In this document: positions 41,601-53,132 of the stretch, in pieces
How positions within the stretch are numbered: the first letter of the stretch is position 1
Layout of the letters: each line of letters opens with the position of its first letter
NCBI GenBank assembly: GCA_946482365.1
Contig: CAMLQY010000002.1
Location: 62,001 to 126,000 of the forward strand
Reading direction: 5' to 3'
Length of the DNA: 64,000 nucleotides
DNA from: an uncultured Actinomycetes bacterium
GTDB taxonomy: Bacteria; Actinomycetota; Thermoleophilia; Solirubrobacterales; 70-9
Made by a program: the position numbers and the translations under genes
The notes under the pieces: generated by a model
Told to the model about the DNA's origin: nothing
Databases searched by the model: none
The model's input: only the letters and a program-made list of their open reading frames with translations

Positions 41601-42214
41601 TGGAGTCGAAAGACGCTCAAGGACAGGAGCCGTCGGCCGCGGGTCCTGTCGCGGGGGAAGGGGGGGCGCTGCGGGCGGACGCACAGCGTCCGTCCTCGAC
41701 CCCCCCAACCCCCACGCCACCCGCGGAGGAGGCGGAGAGGGTCGAGAGCGACCTCGATGCGCTGCTTGAGGACACCAAGCGGGAGCGGGACGAGTACCTC
41801 GAACTGGCGAAGCGGGCTCAGGCGGACTTCGAGAACTATCGGAAGCGGATGGGGGCTGAGGTTCAGGCTGCGGCCGGACGGGGGAAAGCTGAGGTGATTC
41901 GGGAGGTCGTGCCGGTTCTCGATGACTTGGAGCGGGCTCTCGAGGCGGCGGGGCTGGACCCGGAGGGGGACTCGGAGGACGGGCTGGCGCACGGGGTGCT
42001 GCTCGTGTTCAGGAGCTTGCGGGACTCGCTGGGGCGGAACGGGGTCGAGGCGGTGGACCCGAAGGGGGAGAAGTTCGATCCCACTGCCCATGAGGCGCTT
42101 TCGACGGTGGCTGTGGACGGGGTCGAGTCCGGCACGGTCGTCGAGGTGATGCAGAAGGGGTACCGGCTGGGCGAGCAGCTGGTGCGGCCGGCTCGCGTGG
42201 TGGTGAGCGAGTAG
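41600..42214 (+). CDS. grpE: nucleotide exchange factor GrpE with repeat-encoded N-terminal segment
   Basis: The 204-residue cochaperone releases ADP from DnaK. The coiled coil starts at EEAERVESDLDALLEDTKRE (~residue 43). The head domain contains FENYRKRMGAE, VLDDLERALEAAGL, GVEAVDPKGEKFDPTAHEAL and GTVVEVMQKGYRLGEQLVRP, all family-typical. Residues 13-43 are encoded by palindromic repeat family A (90 bp, in frame) and read GPVAGEGGALRADAQRPSS then proline-rich. The segment lies in the naturally disordered N-terminus, so function should survive. It overlaps dnaK by TGATG. Confidence 0.95.
41637..41726. repeat. palindromic repeat family A, copy 2 (inside grpE)
   Basis: The 90-bp element has arms CCGCGGGT/ACCCGCGG, the inner hairpin CGGACGC-ACA-GCGTCCG and long G- and C-tracts. 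Its 90-bp length is a multiple of three, and it carries no stop codon in the grpE frame, whereas copy 1 (36215-36300) is intergenic and 86 bp long. Shared stretches include 26 identical bases from GCGGACGC onward. Confidence 0.85.
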
Positions 42215-42220
42215 GAGGGC

Positions 42221-43336
42221 ATGGCCGAGGACCTCTACAAGACGCTTGGCGTAGCCAAGGGGGCCTCCGAGGAGGAGATCAAGAAGGCGTACCGCAAGCT
42301 GGCGCGCAAGTACCACCCTGACCGCAACCCCGACGACCCGAAGGCGGAGGAACGCTTCAAGGAGGTCCAGGGGGCCTATGACGTGCTCTCGGACCCGGAT
42401 AAGCGCAAGGAATACGACGCCGGCGGGGGGATGTTCGGCGGCTTCGGCAGCGCGGCGGGCGGAGGGCCGTTCGGCCCGGGCGGCGGAGGGGCTGGCGGGT
42501 TCGACGTCGGCGACATCTTCTCCAACATCTTCGGCCGCGGCGGCGGGGGCGGGCGGGCGCGACCCCAGCAGGCACGCGGGCGCGACCTCGAAACCGAGAT
42601 CTCGCTCAGCTTCGAGGAGGCGGTCAACGGGGCGCAGGTCCAGGTCACGGTGCCGAAGGCCGAACGCTGCCCGACCTGCCACGGCAGCGGCGCCAAGCCG
42701 GGGACCAGCCCGGTCACCTGCCCGCGTTGCGAAGGGCGGGGCATCGACGCGCAGAGCCAGGGCTTCTTCTCGATCAGCCAGCCCTGCCCCCAGTGCGGCG
42801 GCCAGGGCCAGGTCATCGAGGACCCCTGTCCCGCCTGCGCCGGGTCGGGGGTCACCCAGCAGACCAAGCGCTACAAGGTCAACGTCCCCGCCGGGGTCAG
42901 GGACGGGGCGCGCATCCGTCTCGCCGGCAAAGGCGAGGCAGGCCCGCGCGGCGGGCCCCCGGGGGACCTCTTCGTCGTCACCCGCGTCGCCGGCTCGCCG
43001 GTCTTCAAGCGGCTCGACGGCGGCAACCTCGAGGTGACGGTGCCGATCACGATCGCCGAGGCGCTGCGCGGGGCGACGATCGAGGTACCGACGCTCGAGG
43101 GCACGAAGAAGATCAAGGTCGGGCCCGGCACCAGGCACGGGCAGGTCCAGCGCTTGCGCGGGGAGGGAGCGCCGAAGCCCCGCGGCGGCGGCAACGGCGA
43201 CATCCGCTACCGGCTCGAGATCGAGGTGCCGCAGGAGCTGACCGAGGAGCAGGAGGCTGCGGCCGCCATGCTCGCCGAAGCCTTCAACGGCTCCGACCCG
43301 CGCGCTGACCTCCTGGCAAAGGCGGGGCGCCGATGA
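42221..43336 (+). CDS. dnaJ: molecular chaperone DnaJ (Hsp40)
   Basis: The 371-residue cochaperone stimulates DnaK ATPase. The J domain (residues 4-70) has the HPD motif in [11 protein letters not shown] glycine-rich linker ([15 protein letters not shown]) and four zinc-binding CxxCxGxG-type repeats follow: [28 protein letters not shown] and CPACAGSG. The C-terminal client-binding domains end near residue 345. It is third in the dnaK operon, 7 bp after grpE. Confidence 0.97.
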   Translation: MAEDLYKTLGVAKGASEEEIKKAYRKLARKYHPDRNPDDPKAEERFKEVQGAYDVLSDPDKRKEYDAGGGMFGGFGSAAGGGPFGPGGGGAGGFDVGDIFSNIFGRGGGGGRARPQQARGRDLETEISLSFEEAVNGAQVQVTVPKAERCPTCHGSGAKPGTSPVTCPRCEGRGIDAQSQGFFSISQPCPQCGGQGQVIEDPCPACAGSGVTQQTKRYKVNVPAGVRDGARIRLAGKGEAGPRGGPPGDLFVVTRVAGSPVFKRLDGGNLEVTVPITIAEALRGATIEVPTLEGTKKIKVGPGTRHGQVQRLRGEGAPKPRGGGNGDIRYRLEIEVPQELTEEQEAAAAMLAEAFNGSDPRADLLAKAGRR

Positions 43337-43397
43337 GCTTCCAGTGCGCCTTTCCTCCCAATAGCGTGGATAAAGCGCACCGGAACGGGGGTGTGGG

Positions 43398-43692
43398 GTG
43401 AGCGCGGTTCGACGGGAACGGGTCGACGTCTCGATCGACGCCGAGCGCGGCGTCTTCATGATCTCGGTCGCCGCCGAGCTTGCCCACATGCACCCGCAGA
43501 CGCTGCGCGTGTACGAGGCCCGCGGGCTGATCCAGCCCAAGCGCTCGCCGAAGAACACCCGTCTCTACTCACAGCGAGACGTGGAGCGACTGCGGCGCAT
43601 CCAGCAGCTGACTGCCGAAGGCCTGAACCTGGCCGGAGTGGAGAGGGTGCTGATGCTGGAACGCAGGCTCAGAGAGCTCGAAAGGGGAGCCG

Positions 43693-43706
<14 letters not shown>
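43398..43706 (+). CDS. hspR: heat-shock repressor HspR (MerR family)
   Basis: The 102-residue MerR-type protein has the DNA-binding region [40 protein letters not shown] and a short helical effector region. In actinobacteria HspR binds HAIR sites and represses dnaK and clpB, using DnaK as corepressor; here it sits inside the same operon. GTG 43398 is the start. The last 14 bp overlap clpB, so the regulator and the disaggregase are coupled. A weak GTGCGC-...-GCGCAC inverted repeat lies in the gap after dnaJ. Confidence 0.95.
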
Positions 43707-46287
<2,581 letters not shown>

Positions 46288-46298
46288 CTCGCTGCCGG

Positions 46299-46320
46299 GC
46301 CCCGCCGCATCGGGGCGTTT
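46299..46320 (+). terminator. intrinsic terminator after clpB
   Basis: The stem GCCCCG/CGGGGC (46299-46304 and 46311-46316) with loop CCGCAT is followed by GTTT, 12 bp after the clpB stop. It is a plausible end of the heat-shock operon, although the T-run is short. Confidence 0.55.
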
Positions 46321-46375
46321 ACAAAACGGTTAACTAAGCACCTCACAATTCTGCTGGGATGGACGGGAGACTTAG

Positions 46376-47353
46376 GTGGGAATCGCAATCCAGGGCGCCG
46401 GATTTCAGGATTCGGAGCGAGATTCCGACGTAAGCTGTGGAAGCTTCAACTCGATGATCCGACGACCCAAAATCAACGGTGGGCGCAGCATGCCGCGGAT
46501 GCGCTCACTCGGCGCTGCCATGAGGGGTCGCGCGAGCGACGCCGGGGGGGCGATCCAGGAGCGGGTCGCCTGGCCTGCATCCGACTTCCTGCGGGGTCTC
46601 TTCGACGCCGTCCGGTGGCCTTTCGAGCGGGCCGCCTGGGCAGTCGAGCGGGTCGTCGTCTGGCCGCTCGGCGAGCGGGCGGCCGGATGGGCCCTGCCCG
46701 GCCGGGCCACCGTGCTGGGCGGCATGGCGCTGCTCGTGGCGGGCGCGCTCTCCTTCGCCGTGATCCGGGGCGGGAACAGCGAAGAGCCGGCCGTCGTCGT
46801 CGCGCCGGTCAAGGCCCCTGCGGAGACGCCCGAGCCGGCGCCGGCGCCCCCCGTCCTCCAAGGGGCCGCGCCAGACTTCGTGCCGGAGGGAGGCGATGCC
46901 GCGAAGGCGAAGGTCGCCGAGGCCGACACGGTGATCAGCAGCGATCCCGACGCCGCGACCAGTTCCCCCAATGACCCCGCCGGGGCGACGCTCTCCAGCG
47001 CCGGCAAGGAGGTGGAGGACCCGGGCCCCGCGGCGATCGACGTCGCGCGTCGCTTCTCGGACGCCTTCGTCCTCTACGAGACGGGGCGCAGCAACGCCAA
47101 GGTCCGGGCCACCCTCGACGCGACGGCGAGCCCCCGCCTGACCCAGGCCCTGCTCCGCCGTCCCCCTCGTCTACCCGCCGACGTCGAGGTCCCCAAGGCA
47201 AAGGTGCTGAACGTGGTGCCGGGGCCCCGCAGCGGCGACACCTTCACGCTCAGCGCCTCGCTGCTGCGAGTCGGCGTCACCAGCGAGCTGCGCATCGACG
47301 TCCAGCGCGACAAGAGCTCCGGCCAATGGCAGGTCACGGACGTGCTCGGCTGA
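46376..47353 (+). CDS. single-pass membrane protein of unknown function
   Basis: The 325-residue protein has a basic, tryptophan-rich cytoplasmic part, then one transmembrane helix (ATVLGGMALLVAGALSFAVIR, residues ~118-140). A proline/alanine-rich linker and a C-terminal extracellular domain (residues ~225-325) follow, containing AAIDVARRFSDAFVLYETGR and TLDATASPRLTQALL, reminiscent of NTF2-like domains of conjugation/cell-wall proteins. GTG 46376 has GGGAG six bases upstream. The next gene, a murein hydrolase, overlaps by TGATG, so both probably act at the cell wall. Confidence 0.75.
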   Translation: MGIAIQGAGFQDSERDSDVSCGSFNSMIRRPKINGGRSMPRMRSLGAAMRGRASDAGGAIQERVAWPASDFLRGLFDAVRWPFERAAWAVERVVVWPLGERAAGWALPGRATVLGGMALLVAGALSFAVIRGGNSEEPAVVVAPVKAPAETPEPAPAPPVLQGAAPDFVPEGGDAAKAKVAEADTVISSDPDAATSSPNDPAGATLSSAGKEVEDPGPAAIDVARRFSDAFVLYETGRSNAKVRATLDATASPRLTQALLRRPPRLPADVEVPKAKVLNVVPGPRSGDTFTLSASLLRVGVTSELRIDVQRDKSSGQWQVTDVLG

Positions 47354-48996
47354 TGGCAAGGATCCGCAACATCCTGCTCGCGGCCGCGATCGCCGCCGCG
47401 CTGACGGCATCGAGCGCCGCGGCCGAAGAAGCTCCAGGCGCGCTCGACACCCAGACCGAAGCCCCCGCAAGCGAAACGGCGGCACCGGCGCCGATCCCCG
47501 CGCCTCCGGTCTCCAGCGGGCCGGCGGTCGAGCAGGGCGACACGCTGGCGCCATCCGCCGCCAAGCCGGAGCCCGGCGCCAGCGGCGGGACCGCTCCGGG
47601 CAGGACCCCGAAGCCGCCTGAGACGGACCCGACCCCCTCGCCCGAGTCCGACGGCGCCTCGACCGCGCCCGCAACTCCCGACGAGGTGTTCGCCATCCCC
47701 TCGGTCCCCAGCTCGAGCTGCGCCTCCTCGGGCGTGCCGCCGGTGTTGATCCCGATCTACCAGCGGGCGGCCGCGACCTACGGGCTCGGTCCCCAGGGCG
47801 CTGCGGTCCTGGCCGGGATCAACGAGATCGAGACCGCCTTCGGCACCAACCTCAACGTCTCCTCGGCCGGGGCGATGGGCTGGATGCAGTTCATCCCCTC
47901 CAGCTGGGACGCCTACGGCGTCGACGCCAACGGCGACGGGGTGGCCGACCCCTACAACCCCGAAGACGCGATCTTCGCCGCCGCCAATTACCTCAGCGCG
48001 GCGGGGATGCCCGAGGACACCTACGGCGCGATCTTCGCCTACAACCACGCCGACTGGTACGTCGCCGAGGTCCTGGCCAATGCCGCCTGCTACAGCGGGA
48101 TCGGCAGCGGCGGCGCCTTCTCGCTGCAGCCCCAGCTGCAGGAACTGGACTGCGAGCTGCCCGCCGCCTGGCGCGAGAAGGTCCCCGAGAACTACCTGCG
48201 TGCCTTCGAGGACGCCGCCACCCGCTACGACCTCGGCCGGCGCGGCGTCTGGGCCCTGGCCGCGATCGCCCGGCTCGAGTCGAACTTCGGCGCCGGCATG
48301 ACCCCCGAGCAGCTGAGCAGCGCCGGGCCGCTGGGCCTCGACCCGACCGAGTGGCAGCACTACGCCGTCGACGGCAACGAAGACGGGCGCGTCGTCCCCG
48401 CCAGCGCGGCCGACTCGGCCGCGACGATGGCGCGGCTGATCTGGTCGCGCGACGACCTGCGAGCGGGGGTCTTCACCCACAACCAGGCGGCGTGGTACGT
48501 CGAGGCCGTCGTCGCCGAGGCCGAAGCCCTCGAAGGCGAGTGCGCCGTCACCCCGGTCGAGTGGACGCTGGCGCTGCCCAACGCGGTGATCGCGCCGATC
48601 GAGTGGGGCAACCTCACCCTCTCCAACGACCTCGAGCTGCACGACCTGACCAGCGGCGCGGTCGACCCCCGCATCGTCGGCCTGATCGGGGCGATCACCC
48701 AGGACCATCAGCTGACGATCTCCTCGCTGCGCTCCGACCACTCGATGTACACGGTCGAAGGCGGGATCTCCAACCATTACTACGGGCGGGCGATGGACAT
48801 CGCCGCCGTCGACGGCGTCTCCTGCACCGACACCGCGGTAAGCGCGCCATGCGCGGAACTGGCCCGGACGCTCGCCTACCTGCCGGCGCCGGCCCATCCC
48901 ACAGAGCTCATCTACTGCTTCGACGTCGACGGCCCCGGAGCGGCGTTTGCCCGTTCGGACCACTGCGACCACATCCACGCCGGCTACGACAGCTAA
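47353..48996 (+). CDS. exported murein hydrolase: two transglycosylase-like domains plus M15-like peptidase
   Basis: The 547-residue exported protein has a signal peptide (NILLAAAIAAALTASSAAA), a proline/threonine-rich linker (to ~residue 115), then a lytic transglycosylase domain with INEIETAFGTNLNVSSAGAM and MGWMQFIPSSWDAYG. A second, more divergent copy (WALAAIARLESNFGAGMT, GLDPTEWQHYA) lacks the canonical MQF. The C-terminus (residues ~460-547) has SNHYYGRAMDI and CDHIHAGYDS, the HxxGxxxD...HxH zinc pattern of M15/VanY-type peptidases. It could cleave both glycan strands and peptide stems. Confidence 0.82.
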   Translation: MARIRNILLAAAIAAALTASSAAAEEAPGALDTQTEAPASETAAPAPIPAPPVSSGPAVEQGDTLAPSAAKPEPGASGGTAPGRTPKPPETDPTPSPESDGASTAPATPDEVFAIPSVPSSSCASSGVPPVLIPIYQRAAATYGLGPQGAAVLAGINEIETAFGTNLNVSSAGAMGWMQFIPSSWDAYGVDANGDGVADPYNPEDAIFAAANYLSAAGMPEDTYGAIFAYNHADWYVAEVLANAACYSGIGSGGAFSLQPQLQELDCELPAAWREKVPENYLRAFEDAATRYDLGRRGVWALAAIARLESNFGAGMTPEQLSSAGPLGLDPTEWQHYAVDGNEDGRVVPASAADSAATMARLIWSRDDLRAGVFTHNQAAWYVEAVVAEAEALEGECAVTPVEWTLALPNAVIAPIEWGNLTLSNDLELHDLTSGAVDPRIVGLIGAITQDHQLTISSLRSDHSMYTVEGGISNHYYGRAMDIAAVDGVSCTDTAVSAPCAELARTLAYLPAPAHPTELIYCFDVDGPGAAFARSDHCDHIHAGYDS

Positions 48997-49059
48997 GGCC
49001 CCGACTCCCCTCCCGCCGGGTAGTAGGCTCGAAGTCCCCGTCCCCGAGAGGAGATTGCG

Positions 49060-49341
49060 ATGCCGACCTACGTGATGCTTACGAACCTGACTGCCGAGGG
49101 CGTTCGGACGCTGAAGAACAATCCAGGCAGGGTGGCCGAGGTGAACAAGGAGGTCGAGCAGATCGGGGCGAAGGTGATCGCCCAGTACGCCACGCTGGGG
49201 CAGTACGACTTCGTCACGGTCGTCGAGGCACCCGACGAGAAGACGATGGCCAAGGTCTCCGTCGAGCTAGGGTCGCGCGGGACGATGACGAGCCAGACGC
49301 TGGCGGCGATGCCGGCCGAGGATCTGGCCGGCTCGCTTTAG
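49060..49341 (+). CDS. GYD-domain protein
   Basis: The 93-residue protein is a GYD-domain type ferredoxin-like fold: [20 protein letters not shown], then [24 protein letters not shown]. The family's Gly-Tyr-Asp is represented by GQYD. Members are small, widespread and unassigned. GAGAGGAG precedes ATG 49060. The purD gene starts 4 bp after its stop, so it may be co-expressed with purine genes. Confidence 0.85.
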   Translation: MPTYVMLTNLTAEGVRTLKNNPGRVAEVNKEVEQIGAKVIAQYATLGQYDFVTVVEAPDEKTMAKVSVELGSRGTMTSQTLAAMPAEDLAGSL

Positions 49342-49345
49342 CGCC

Positions 49346-50638
49346 TTGAAGATCCTCGTCGTAGGGGGAGGGGGGCGCGAGCACGCGATCGTGCGGGCGC
49401 TGGGGCGGTCGGTCCATGCACCCGAGCTGCTCTGCGCGCCGGGCAACGCCGGGATCGCCGCCGACGCCGAGTGCCTGCCCGATGTCGCAGCCGACGACAT
49501 CGAGGCGATCGTCGCCGCGGCGGGAGAGCACGGCGCCGACCTGGTCGTGGTCGGGCCGGAGGCCGCCCTGGTGGCCGGCGTCGTCGACGCGCTCGAGGAC
49601 GCCGGGGTGCCGGCCTTCGGGCCCGGCGCGGCGGCCGCGGAGCTGGAGGGGTCGAAGGCTTTCGCCAAGGAGCTGATGGAGGAGGCGGGTGTGCCGACCG
49701 CTTCCTACACGCTGCTGCGCAGCCGCAACGAGGCGGTCGCACAGCTGGCCCTCACCTCCTACCCGGCGGTGCTCAAGGCCGACGGCCTCGCCGCGGGCAA
49801 GGGCGTGATCATCTGCCAGAGCGAGGCCGAGGCGCGCGAGGCGGTCGACGTCTTCTTCACCGAGCGGCGCTTCGGCGAGACGGCGGTCGTGCTGGAGGAG
49901 TTCCTCGAAGGCGAGGAGCTCTCGCTGCTGGCGCTCTGCGACGGCGAGAACGTCGTCCCCCTGGCGCCGGCCCAGGACTACAAGCGGATCTTCGACGGCG
50001 ACGAGGGGCCCAACACCGGCGGCATGGGCAGCTACTCGCCGGTGCCCGGCTTCGGTCCGGCCGAGGTCGAGGAGATCGTCGACGCGGTCCACCGCCCGAT
50101 CGTCGCCGCGATGGCACGCCGGGGACGGCCCTTCCACGGGGTCCTCTACGCGGGTCTGATGATCGGTCCCGCCGGGCCCAAGGTGCTCGAGTTCAACACC
50201 CGCTTCGGCGACCCCGAGACCCAGGCGGTGCTGCCGCGGCTGCGCACGGACCTGGTCGACCTCTGCCTCGCCGCACGCGAGCCGGGCGGCCTGGCGGGGG
50301 CCGAGGCGGAGTTCTCCGAGGACTGGGCGGTGACGCTGGTCCTCGCCTCGGCGGGCTACCCCGAGTCGTCCTCGAAGGGCGACGCGATCCGCGGCCTCGA
50401 CGCCGCCGCCGAGCTGGCCGAGATCGCGCACGCGGGAACCGCCGCCCGCGGCGGAGAGGTCGTCACCGCGGGCGGGCGCGTGCTCAACGTGACCGCGCTG
50501 GCGGCGACGCCGGCCGAGGCCCGCGATCGTGCATACGATGCCGCCAGGCGGATCGAGTTCGACGGGATGCAGATGCGCTCCGACATCGCCGCCCGAGCGG
50601 TCGACCGCGTCGCCAGCCAGCCAGTCACGGAAGGATGA
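49346..50638 (+). CDS. purD: phosphoribosylamine--glycine ligase
   Basis: The 430-residue ATP-grasp enzyme makes glycinamide ribonucleotide, the second step of purine synthesis. It begins [19 protein letters not shown], has [42 protein letters not shown] and the signature [14 protein letters not shown]. The start codon is TTG (49346). It opens a purD-purE-purB run with the purE start 2 bp after its stop. Confidence 0.97.
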   Translation: MKILVVGGGGREHAIVRALGRSVHAPELLCAPGNAGIAADAECLPDVAADDIEAIVAAAGEHGADLVVVGPEAALVAGVVDALEDAGVPAFGPGAAAAELEGSKAFAKELMEEAGVPTASYTLLRSRNEAVAQLALTSYPAVLKADGLAAGKGVIICQSEAEAREAVDVFFTERRFGETAVVLEEFLEGEELSLLALCDGENVVPLAPAQDYKRIFDGDEGPNTGGMGSYSPVPGFGPAEVEEIVDAVHRPIVAAMARRGRPFHGVLYAGLMIGPAGPKVLEFNTRFGDPETQAVLPRLRTDLVDLCLAAREPGGLAGAEAEFSEDWAVTLVLASAGYPESSSKGDAIRGLDAAAELAEIAHAGTAARGGEVVTAGGRVLNVTALAATPAEARDRAYDAARRIEFDGMQMRSDIAARAVDRVASQPVTEG

Positions 50639-50639
50639 A

Positions 50640-51122
50640 ATGAACGAGATCTCAGAGGAGCCCCAGCCCACCGAGCCGACCCCGTCGCCCGAGGCCGAAG
50701 AGGCTTTTGAGGAGATCGACGTCGACGCGCCCCTGGTCGGGATCATCATGGGCTCGAAGAACGACATGCCCAAGATGGAAGCCGCCGGCGCTGCCCTCGA
50801 CGAGGCCGGGATCAGCCACGAGATGCGGGTGATGAGCGCCCACCGCGACCCCGAGCTGGTCCGCGAGTACTGCACCAACGCGCGAATGCGCGGGCTGAAG
50901 GTGATCATCGCCGGCGCCGGGATGTCGGCGGCGCTGCCGGGGGTCGCCGCGGCGCACAGCGACCTGCCGGTGATCGGCGTGCCGATCCTGGGCAAGTCGC
51001 TGGGCGGGCTCGACGCGCTGCTCTCGGCGGTGCAGATGCCGCCGGGGATTCCCGTTGCCTGCGTTGCAATCGACGGGGCCAAGAACGCCGGGATCCTGGC
51101 GGCGAGGATCATCAACGCGTGA
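50640..51122 (+). CDS. purE: N5-carboxyaminoimidazole ribonucleotide mutase
   Basis: The 160-residue mutase moves the carboxyl group of N5-CAIR to give CAIR. It has the family blocks VGIIMGSKNDMPKMEAA, VMSAHRDPELVREY and IAGAGMSAALPGVAAAH, with GVPILGKSLGGLDALLS. An acidic, proline-rich N-terminal extension of ~30 residues precedes the core. The partner purK is not in the window. GTGA overlap with purB. Confidence 0.96.
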   Translation: MNEISEEPQPTEPTPSPEAEEAFEEIDVDAPLVGIIMGSKNDMPKMEAAGAALDEAGISHEMRVMSAHRDPELVREYCTNARMRGLKVIIAGAGMSAALPGVAAAHSDLPVIGVPILGKSLGGLDALLSAVQMPPGIPVACVAIDGAKNAGILAARIINA

Positions 51123-52405
51123 TCCCTCGATACACGCGGCCTGAGGTCGGCGAGGTTTGGTCGGCCCAGCGGAAGCTGGAGTGCTGGCTGGAGGTGGAGC
51201 TGGCGGCGACCGAAGCCTGGGCCGAGGAGGGGGTCGTCCCGAAGGAGGCGGCCGAGGCTTGTAGAGAGAGGGCTTCGTTCACCGTCGAGGCCGTCGACGA
51301 GCGGGAGAAGGTGACCGACCACGACGTGGCGGCGTTCGTCGACGTGGTGGCCGACTCGGTCGGTGAGCACGGTCGCTGGATCCACTACGGGCTGACTTCG
51401 TCGGACGTGCTCGACACGGCGCTGGCGCTGCAGCTGCGCGAGGCCGGTGAGGTGGTGCTGAAGGGTGCGCGTGCCTATCGCGACGCCCTGGTCGAGCGGG
51501 CGATGGAGCACCAGGACACCCTCTGCGTCGGCCGCACCCATGGCGTCCACGCGGAGCCGACGACCTTCGGGCTGCGCCTTGCCGGCTTCGCCTTCGAGGC
51601 CGACCGCAACCTGGCGCGGCTGACCGACGCCTTCGAGCAGCTCGCCTTCGGCAAGCTCTCCGGCGCGGTCGGCACCTACGCATCGGTGTCGCCTGCGGTC
51701 GAGGCGCGGGTGATGGAGCGGCTCGGGCTCGGGCGCGAGGACGTGGCGACCCAGGTGATCCCCCGCGACCGCCACGCCGTCCTCACCTCGCGCTGCGCGA
51801 TCGCCGGCGCCGGCCTCGAGCGTTTCGCCACCGAGGTGCGCAACCTGCAGCGCACGGAGGTGCGCGAGGTGGAGGAGCCGTTCGCCTCCGGCAAGCAGAA
51901 GGGCTCCTCGGCGATGCCGCACAAGCGCAACCCGATCCGCACCGAGCGGATCACGGGCCTGGCCCGCGTCCTGCGCGGCTACGCCCAGACCGGCCTGGAG
52001 AACGTCGCGCTCTGGCACGAGCGCGACATCTCCCACTCAGGCGCCGAGCGGGTGATCCTCCCCGACGCGACGATCTGCCTCGACTACATGCAGGACATGG
52101 CGACCAAGGTCGTCACAGGGATGACGGTCCGCACGGACCGCATGCTCGCCAACCTCGACCTCACCCACGGCGCCCTCTTCAGCCAGCGCGCCCTCACCGC
52201 CCTGATCGAATCGGGCATGACCCGCGACGACGCCTACCGGGTCGTCCAGGAGAACGCCCAGAAGGCGTGGGACACGGGCACCGGGTTCCGCGAGCTCCTC
52301 GCCGAGGCCGCGCCCGACCTGGACCTCGACGCGATCTTCGACTACGGCGCCTACCTGACGCACATCCCCGAGATCTTCGAGCGGCTGGAAGCTCTGCGGA
52401 GCTAG
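51119..52405 (+). CDS. purB: adenylosuccinate lyase
   Basis: The 428-residue fumarase-superfamily lyase acts twice in purine synthesis. It has YGLTSSDVLDTALALQLREA, VGRTHGVHAEPTTFGLRLAGF and the signature GSSAMPHKRNPIRTERITG. The helix region carrying the catalytic histidine-serine pair is intact. GTG 51119 overlaps the purE stop. Its TAG shares the CTAG palindrome with the stop of the convergent PIN toxin gene. Confidence 0.97.
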   Translation: MIPRYTRPEVGEVWSAQRKLECWLEVELAATEAWAEEGVVPKEAAEACRERASFTVEAVDEREKVTDHDVAAFVDVVADSVGEHGRWIHYGLTSSDVLDTALALQLREAGEVVLKGARAYRDALVERAMEHQDTLCVGRTHGVHAEPTTFGLRLAGFAFEADRNLARLTDAFEQLAFGKLSGAVGTYASVSPAVEARVMERLGLGREDVATQVIPRDRHAVLTSRCAIAGAGLERFATEVRNLQRTEVREVEEPFASGKQKGSSAMPHKRNPIRTERITGLARVLRGYAQTGLENVALWHERDISHSGAERVILPDATICLDYMQDMATKVVTGMTVRTDRMLANLDLTHGALFSQRALTALIESGMTRDDAYRVVQENAQKAWDTGTGFRELLAEAAPDLDLDAIFDYGAYLTHIPEIFERLEALRS

Positions 52406-52815
52406 ACCGGAATCACGGTCAGGCCGGCGACGCCGTTGAGGGCGTCGAAATCACCGTCCTGGGTGAGGACCGGGATCTCGTGCGCGGCGGCCGTCGCTGC
52501 GATCCACATGTCGTTGACCCCAACCTTCTGGCCGGAGGCGCCCACGTAGGCTCGCATCTGCGCCCATGCCCGGGACACGACCTCGTCAACGGGAAGCGCG
52601 AGAATGCGATTCGCCAGCTCGAAGGTCATCAGCCGCCGGTCACGTGTCTCGATGTCCTCCGCGGCGAAGATGCCCACGCGCAACTCCGCCTTGGTCACCA
52701 CTGAGATCGCGGTCGTCTTAGGCATCGCCTCAGTGCGCAGCGATCTGCCGTTCTCGACGGCGACGAGAACGGAGGTGTCAAGGAGGCCTTGCGAGTCTTC
52801 CCGGTCTCTCACCAC
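52402..52815 (-). CDS. PIN-domain toxin (VapC family)
   Basis: The 137-residue PIN ribonuclease-type toxin has an aspartate in GLLDTSVLVAVENG (residue ~13), glutamate in VTKAELRVGI (~44), aspartate in KVGVNDMWIAATAAAH (~100) and an acidic end in VLTQDGDFDAL (~117). GTG 52815 or 52812 overlaps the antitoxin stop (GTGA). It separates purB from purC. Targets of VapC toxins are usually tRNA or rRNA. Confidence 0.9.
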   Translation of the reverse strand: MVRDREDSQGLLDTSVLVAVENGRSLRTEAMPKTTAISVVTKAELRVGIFAAEDIETRDRRLMTFELANRILALPVDEVVSRAWAQMRAYVGASGQKVGVNDMWIAATAAAHEIPVLTQDGDFDALNGVAGLTVIPV

Positions 52816-53075
52816 AACCGGTTCAACCTGTCTTCGTCGGTCGTTTCGCCGGCGATGCGATTGAGATCGTCGAGCAGGCCGGGGTCGGCGGAATGCGTCT
52901 TCAAGAGCTCGACGAGTTCCTCACGCGGCATCCATCTGGGTGTGTCGTCGCGATAAGGCGCCAGCGTCGCGACTCGCTTCCCCCGCACAGTGATCACCAT
53001 GCTCTCGCCTGCCTCAACGCGTTTGAGCAGGTCGGCAGTTTTGTTCCGCAGCTCTCGTGTCGCAACTTCTACGAT
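52809..53075 (-). CDS. Phd/YefM-type antitoxin, start codon unusual
   Basis: The ~88-residue antitoxin shows the Phd/YefM fold: VEVATRELRNKTADLLKRVE then SMVITVRGKRVATLAPYR, followed by an acidic C-terminal toxin-binding part. No ATG, GTG or TTG is in frame near the natural N-terminus; the frame reads TAC-GAT-TGT-CGC-ACT-ATC-GTA-GAA. Either ATC at 53075 is a rare start, the true start lies far upstream, or the gene is damaged. A palindrome covers this position. Confidence 0.7.
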   Translation of the reverse strand: MVEVATRELRNKTADLLKRVEAGESMVITVRGKRVATLAPYRDDTPRWMPREELVELLKTHSADPGLLDDLNRIAGETTDEDRLNRLW

Positions 53076-53091
53076 AGTGCGACAATCGTAG
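53069..53091. promoter_or_regulatory. palindromic operator at antitoxin start
   Basis: CTACGAT-N9-ATCGTAG is a perfect inverted repeat over the start of the Phd/YefM antitoxin frame. Phd/YefM antitoxins repress their own promoters through such sites. TACGAT on the reverse strand could serve as a -10 box. Confidence 0.5.
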
Positions 53092-53132
53092 CAACTCGCT
53101 TTTGAAGCACCTCGGCTAGGGTCCCTCTCTCG

